Below, piece after piece: positions 58,531 through 64,000 of a stretch of DNA of 64,000 bases (position 1 is the stretch's first letter; each line of letters opens with the position of its first letter). Source of the stretch: Micrasema longulum (lineage: Eukaryota > Arthropoda > Insecta > Trichoptera > Brachycentridae); NCBI GenBank assembly GCA_022494885.1, contig JAGVSM010000892.1:62001-126000 (forward strand), in the 5' to 3' direction. Both the position numbers and the translations under genes were made by a program. Under the pieces are notes generated by a model. It was not told the origin of the DNA. It saw only the letters and a program-made list of their open reading frames with translations, and did no database searches.

Positions 58531-59286
58531 CGACAAAAGGCAGATTTTTTACAAAAATCATAAAATTAGTTAAATACAAGCTAATGCTCTTAAATGAATT
58601 TCAAACCATTCGATATATTATAGCAATGAGCAGCAAAAATAAATTCAGTTTGTAGAACGATATGTTTTTTAAGACATTACACAATATCTAGAGATTCATG
58701 AGCATAGATATGACACACACATGTTTTATGCTTTAGAAACAATTGACGTACTGTGTTTTTATTTTCGAGTGGATAAAGTTTTTTTTTAATTTGCATAAAA
58801 AAAAACATATCTAAGGGTTAGATAGATATTTTAATTTCAAAACACATACTCAATATGTAAAAAAAAATTAGTTTATGGGAAGATTGCGAAATGTAATAGA
58901 TGTAAAGAGTAGTGTTCTTATATTTAAAACAATCATATGTAAACACATAAATAATTGAACTTCTGTTCTTTTTTTATGTAATGAAAGAGAAATTAAAAGA
59001 AATTGGAATAAGTTTAATAGTAGAATGTAATAGAGAAAAAAAAAACAAAACCATTTATCATTTATTAAATTAAATAAATAAATGAAAATATGACAATGCA
59101 CTATTTTCATAGAGCTTAATTTTGTTTTATTTCATTTTTTAAAAATATATTTTTAGTTTGTATTAGGAAAATTTTCACAATAGTACTGAATCATGTCCAT
59201 ATTTCTGTGTACGAGATGTTAACTACGGTTACTCCAACAATTATAAAATTGAGTTATTAGGAATATTAATAATATTAAAATGATGA

Positions 59287-59395
59287 AGAATTGTGGATGG
59301 GTACTAAGAGAGTGCTTTGAGAATTACAACGAAGAGGTAAACCATGAACTGATAAGCGTTGAAAGTCTTCACAAAGACATCGTTAGGACTATTTA
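59287..59395 (-). mobile_element. Reversed scrap of the 11930 LINE
   Basis: TGTGGATGGGTACTAAGAGA and ACGAAGAGGTAAACCATGAA are the reverse complement of 12650-12710. Confidence 0.75.
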
Positions 59396-59397
59396 GG

Positions 59398-60612
59398 TGT
59401 GATTTGGGAGTTCCTATTCCTATGCGAGTAAAGCCACAGCATATGTGAGTTAGAGCCTATAATGCCTGCAGTGGGTATAATATATGCAACCAAGAAATTA
59501 CAGCGATTTCAATATAAGCGCGATTTGGGAGTTCCTATTCCTATGCGAGATATAGCCACAGCACATGCGTAGTACCTATTGTATACAAAAGGTATAATAT
59601 ATGCGACCAGGAAATTACTAAACTAGAAACTTAACAAAAGACTCAGACAGCCTTTACAAAAGATGTTAAAAATATTATTATTAACAGTAGAATGTGAATT
59701 TAAAAAAATATTTTGTTAAATGTATGTAACCCGCAAGGGTTTATCAATGAAATTTAAATTAAAAAAATTGGGAGTTCCTATTCCTATGCAAGTAAATCAA
59801 CAGCATATGCGAGCTAAATTCTATAGTATATGCAGTGGGTATAATATATGCAACCAGGAAACTACAGCGATTTCAATATAAGCGCGATTTGGGAGTTCCT
59901 ATTCCTATGCAAGTAAATCAACAGCATATGCGGGCTAGAGCCTATAATGCCTGTAATGGATATAATATATGCAACCAGGAAACTACAGCGATTTTAATAT
60001 AAGTGCGATTTGGGAGTTCCTATTCCTATGCAAGAAAATCAACAGCATATGCGGGCTAGAGCCTATAATGCCTGTAATGGATATAATATATGCAACCAGG
60101 AAACTACAGCGATTTTAATATAAGTGCGATTTGGGAGTTCCTATTCCTATGCAAGAAAATCAACAGCATATGCGGGCTAGACCCTATAATGCCTGCAGTG
60201 GATATAATATAGGCAACCAGGAAACTACAGCGATTTTAATATAAGTGCAATTTGGGAGTTCCTATTCCTATGCAAGAAAATCAACAGCATATGCGAGCTA
60301 GAGCCTGCCTGCAGTGGGTATAATAAATGCAACTAGGAAACTACAGCGATTTCAATATAAACGCGATTTGGGAGTTCCTATTCCTATGCAAGTAAATCAA
60401 CAGCATATGCGAGCTAGAGCCTATAATGCCTGCAGTGGGTATTATATATGCAACCAGGAAACTACAGCAATTTCAAATAAGCGTGATTTGGGAGTTCCTA
60501 TTCCTATGCGAGATATAGCCACAGCACATGCGTAGTACCTATTGAATACATTAGGTATAATATATGCGACCAGGAAATTACAGTGATTTCAGCATGAGCG
60601 CGATTTGGGGGT
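59398..60612. repeat. 121-bp satellite array
   Basis: GGGAGTTCCTATTCCTATGC starts at 59406, 59527, 59770, 59891, 60012, 60133, 60254, 60370 and 60490, with a variant at 60607. Five of the steps are exactly 121. Units also hold GCATATGCGGGCTAGAGCC and GTATAATATATGCAACCAGG. One gap is filled by a LINE 3' scrap. Confidence 0.92.
59609..59768 (+). mobile_element. LINE 3' scrap inserted in the satellite
   Basis: Non-satellite DNA ending CGCAAGGGTTTATCAATGAA and an A/T tail, a typical non-LTR 3' end. Satellite resumes directly with GGGAGTTCC. Confidence 0.55.
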
Positions 60613-60799
60613 CCAACTCGAAGTGATTCGTATTTTTATTTAAATATTTAATTACAATACATCCGGTTAATGTAATATTGTAACTGGTTGCCGGTAGGTT
60701 TGGGACTAATGACCTCTCATCGGTAAACTGGGTCTCATAACTTCTCAAATTAACTGGGTGTAGGTACTGAACATTTTCCAATTTGACTTTGTGTCAAAT

Positions 60800-61355
60800 T
60801 TGCGGTCGTATTACCGACCAACATGCGAAGTGATCACTTAAGCCTGCAGATGACAAACCATAAGTCGCGTAAATGCCTAGACTTATCATAATTGGGTGTT
60901 AACATAAGTTGAGTCAGTTTTTTTCAAAATTTAAAAATGAGTACAAAAGTAAAACCAAATGATAAAGTAACTTTTATCTTAATATTAGTTTTTTTTTTAA
61001 AAATAAATTTCATAAATGGTACATGTTTTTAAAAAATTCTATACAAATCTACTTTTATACATTTAGTAAATGTTGTCTCTGTAACTCTAAAAAAAAGAGA
61101 CTAACTCTTGTGCTTGGAGAGTGACTTACACTGTTGTAATTATTTATTTATTGGAGTTTATACAATTTTGAATAAGACGTAGGTACATGAGAAAAAAAAT
61201 AAAAACATAGGATATACGATTATAAAGAAAAACAGAAAATAATAATACATTCATACCAAATAAAAAATAATAAAAATTTTAAGCAGTTTTTACAATTCTT
61301 TAAAAAATTTCTTTAGATTTACTCTAAATTTATTTATTGATACATTATTTTTAGC
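60800..61355. repeat. S380 scrap joined to repeat Y, second copy
   Basis: GTGATCACTTAAGCCTGCAG and AACCATAAGTCGCGTAAATG are reversed S380. 60995-61355 matches 53535-53885. Confidence 0.6.
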
Positions 61356-61392
61356 AATTAAAAATACTTGGTACACTTCCACATACTTATTT

Positions 61393-61437
61393 GACTAATA
61401 AGTGCTTTCACCTCTAATGAGCATCTTCGGACTTGTC
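61393..61437 (-). ncRNA. Hammerhead-like motif, degenerate
   Basis: Reverse strand: GACAAGT, CCGAAGA (one core change), GCTC...GAGG, GAAA, GCAC, TT, ATTAGTC. It shares the downstream GGAAGTGTACCAAGTATTTT with the 31491 copy, so it is the same repeat in decay. Confidence 0.4.
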
Positions 61438-61486
61438 TGAATCTGCTAACGAGTGTAATTAAGAATAAGTCAATATTTTAATATAT

Positions 61487-62028
61487 TGCAACATAGATGA
61501 AGAACATTTTATTAAAGGTAATATAGAAGTCAGACTTCTTCATCTTTGTTGTAAGATGTTAATATTAACAGCTCCCCGGGAAGTTGAATCCAGCCCTGGT
61601 CTACAAATATTTTGTCAAACTCAAAATATTGTTGATAAATCCACGTGGTTCATGAAGAAGTTTAGAAATTGAAAAAATAAAAAAACTCGGCGTTGGTATA
61701 TAGGTTAAATAATTATTTTAGGTGAATCTCACCCGCATGAATAAAGGTTTTAGCTCTTTAACTTCACAAACATCAACAGATGAAAAAAATTAAGGAATAT
61801 AGATATTCAAATATGGAGAAAATGGAGAATGTTACACAGTGTATGAAATTGCCACTTAAACCAGCCAATGACAGGTCATAAGTTATGTATATGCCTAGAC
61901 TTCCATATTACATTCTCTAAAATATTCTTCATCTCTGTTGTAATATGTTTATATTAACAGCTCCTCAGGGTGTTGAATCCAGTCCACGTATACAAACATT
62001 TGGACCGACTCAAAATATTGTTGATCAA
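61487..62028 (-). repeat. S380 repeat, about 1.3 tandem units
   Basis: TTAATATTAACAGCTCCCCG at about 61558 recurs as TTTATATTAACAGCTCCTCA at about 61939 (period 381), each followed by GTTGAATCCAG and CTCAAAATATTGTTGAT. Confidence 0.78.
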
Positions 62029-62317
62029 TGAATATTTTCATTTGGATTAAAAAATTTAATAAAAAGTATTGAATTATAAGTATTGAATTGAACCTGACAT
62101 ATTTTTCTTCGAGCGGTCAAATACTCACTGTGTATTGGGTCGCTTATCAAAGGTTTACCTGTAGTTAGGGCTGAAAAATATGTCGTAAAATGATATGTCC
62201 GCTTGGATAAGAACCGAACCCGATAAAACAAATATGCGGGCAGAATTCGTTATTAGATAATGTACGAAAACGTAAAATTAACCGCTGTTTTTTGTACATG
62301 TAAGTTAAAAAAAATAT

Positions 62318-62680
62318 GTCCCCAGGTCGACGAAGAACACAGTTATGTGTGTAAAATACAACCAGGACCCTGGAAAAGTGTTTTCGACTCGATGGCTGCT
62401 TTCAGGTAAACATATTTAATACGAACATTGAGTAAAGATAAGTCCGTGTCGTTTTATAGTAGTTACTGCGTTCATCTACCGTTTTTGAGGTCTTGGGTTT
62501 GATTTCTGGTAGGGTGGACTTGAAATATTGTTTTAAACAAAACTTTGTTTGTTCTTGAGCTGACACCCGAAGTGAAGGACGGATCTCCTTATCTTAACGT
62601 AACAGATAAATTTGATCTAAATATGCAATGCCCAATGCACCACTGGGTGCTGCAAGAGAGGATGATGTATGATGATAATG
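62318..62680 (+). mobile_element. SINE-C, longest copy
   Basis: TTTTCGACTCGATGGCTGCT head, a weak tRNA-like part (GTAGTTACTGCG, TCTTGGGTTTGATTTCTGG), then CAATGCACCACTGGGTGCTG and a GATGATG tail. Confidence 0.6.
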
Positions 62681-63234
62681 AAGAATTATTAGCTCATTAT
62701 CAATTATTAGCTCATTTTATATAAAAATGTATTTAGTTAGTGTTTACATGTAATTGATGAAATATAAATAGTGTCTGTTTTTTTTTATTTGTTTCAATTT
62801 TTGTGTTTTATGTATTATTTTTTAATTGTTTGTAAACCAAAACAATTATTTATTTATTTTCAAGTACAAAGAATAAGTACTTTGGTGGACTTGTAGCTAA
62901 AAACAATATCTTCCAGCCAATCAAAGAACAGACTGGTCAAAAAAAGAGTTGGCAAAAAATTTGAACTAAAAAACTAAATATATATCAAAGGATACGTACA
63001 CGAAAAAACCTAGTAAATTAAAAATAACAGCAGTTTTTCAATAGAGAGATAAGGCTTGCACATATTAACTTAAATAAATGTACACTACACATATTACAGG
63101 ATTAGGAATGTGGAATCGAGTAGTTTTGGGAGGAGAGAGAAAGTGGAAGGAAAAATAGTTTTTTTAAAACAATAAAATGAAGGGTGATTAGGGTTCTAAG
63201 GATATATAGTAATGTCAGGCGTTTTTGAAGGTAG

Positions 63235-63690
63235 CTATAGTAGATGCATTTTATAAAATCTTCTTCTTTTCAGCCTTGTTCTCTCCGCTGCTGGATAAAG
63301 GTCTCTTCCAAACGTCTGGAGGCAATGTAGTCCACTCATTTTTTCTGTGGCTTTCCAACACTTCTTTTGTTTGCCCATGTTCTCCACTTTATTATTCTGG
63401 GTGTCCACCTGCCATCATTTTGTATAGCCAAGTGTCCTGCCCACTGCCATTTCAATTTCGCTGCACGATCCATGATATCCACGACTCCGGTTCGGCGCCT
63501 TATTTCTTCATTTCTTACTCTGTCTCTTAGACATACACCGAGCATCTGTCTTTCCATGGATCGTTGCGTGCATTTGAATTTTTGGCTACTTTTTTGTGTT
63601 ACAGACATAGTTTCTAGTCCGTAAGTTGTCACTGGCAATATGCACGATTCATATACTCGTCTTTTCAAGCATATAAAGACTTCTTTATTA
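63235..63690 (-). mobile_element. RTE-like LINE C-terminal part
   Basis: The reverse strand is open for 110 codons: KRRVYESCILPVTTYGLETM, KCTQRSMERQMLGVCLRDRV, RNEEIRRRTGVVDIMDRAAK, KWQWAGHLAIQNDGRWTPRI and KRSVGKPQKK. This is the endonuclease/RT C-terminus common in insect genomes. Confidence 0.85.
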
Positions 63691-63699
63691 TCAAAAATA

Positions 63700-64000
63700 G
63701 ATTTTAGTTTGTCGAAAGTAGCCCAATTTATTACAAATTAGTATCAATACTCACATGCACGCATAAAATAAAATACAACTCAGTCAATAGCAAGTCCATA
63801 GTGAATGACTAACGAAAATTGTAATGATTTTTTAAAAATAAAACAAAATTTTTAACATAAAAATGTAAAGAAAATGGAATGAAAGAATATGGGTATATGA
63901 AAAACAAAACATAATTTAAGTAAACCATCTTCATGAAAACGATTACGAGTTTTCAAAGATGTAAACATGTCTCGTAGTATCTAATACATTGTAATTATTT
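63700..64000. other. AT-rich DNA at window end
   Basis: No feature seen. Confidence 0.4.

Noticed and set aside
60314..60535. 73-codon ORF with repeated RDLGVPIPM
   Set aside because: It is a translation of two 121-bp satellite units; since 121 is not a multiple of three, the frame is not kept across the array.

Overview
The window is animal nuclear DNA, almost certainly from an insect. It is AT-rich, has two split genes with canonical GT-AG introns, and is crowded with decayed LINEs, tRNA-derived SINEs, MITEs and satellite-like repeats. Both genes are single-copy animal genes and both lie on the minus strand. The repeat landscape (RTE-like, Jockey/CR1-like and L2-like LINEs) would suit a beetle or another insect with a large genome. 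I cannot fix the order from sequence alone.

Positions 194-17021 (minus) hold twelve exons of Mic60/mitofilin, the organiser of mitochondrial crista junctions. About 492 residues are present: presequence, membrane anchor, acidic linker and coiled coil. The conserved C-terminal mitofilin domain lies beyond position 1. The introns are loaded with nested LINEs, a MITE with perfect 30-bp inverted ends, a larger MITE-like element and a SINE.

Positions 24297-34353 (minus) hold a complete six-exon gene for a VIP36/VIPL-type L-type lectin (LMAN2 family, 328 aa). It has a signal peptide, Ca/mannose-binding residues, one membrane span and a terminal RKRFY tail. The 7.3 kb between the two genes holds a hAT-like MITE, satellite fragments, LINE debris, three SINEs and a degenerate hammerhead-like motif. 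The genes show no functional link beyond serving the inner mitochondrial membrane and the early secretory pathway.

From 34354 to 64000 I find no host gene. It is a repeat graveyard with: an RTE-like LINE family (R) whose 3' end carries a TGATGGT tail; a Jockey-like family (J) with an FADD reverse transcriptase core; L2-like LINEs with a GCGCC/GGCGC hairpin at the 3' end; tRNA-headed SINE families A-E; a dispersed 365-385 bp repeat (called S380 here); a 121-bp satellite array; a TTAA-bounded double inverted repeat; a pogo-like MITE; and a GC-rich 30-bp hairpin.

The most notable signals are three copies of a hammerhead-ribozyme-like motif (one with an intact core and a 6-bp stem I), a non-autonomous element made of about 100-bp internal repeats capped with an L2 3' end, and several nested insertions whose uninterrupted counterpart is also in the window. 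All names of repeat families here are working labels based on in-window comparison, not database matches.
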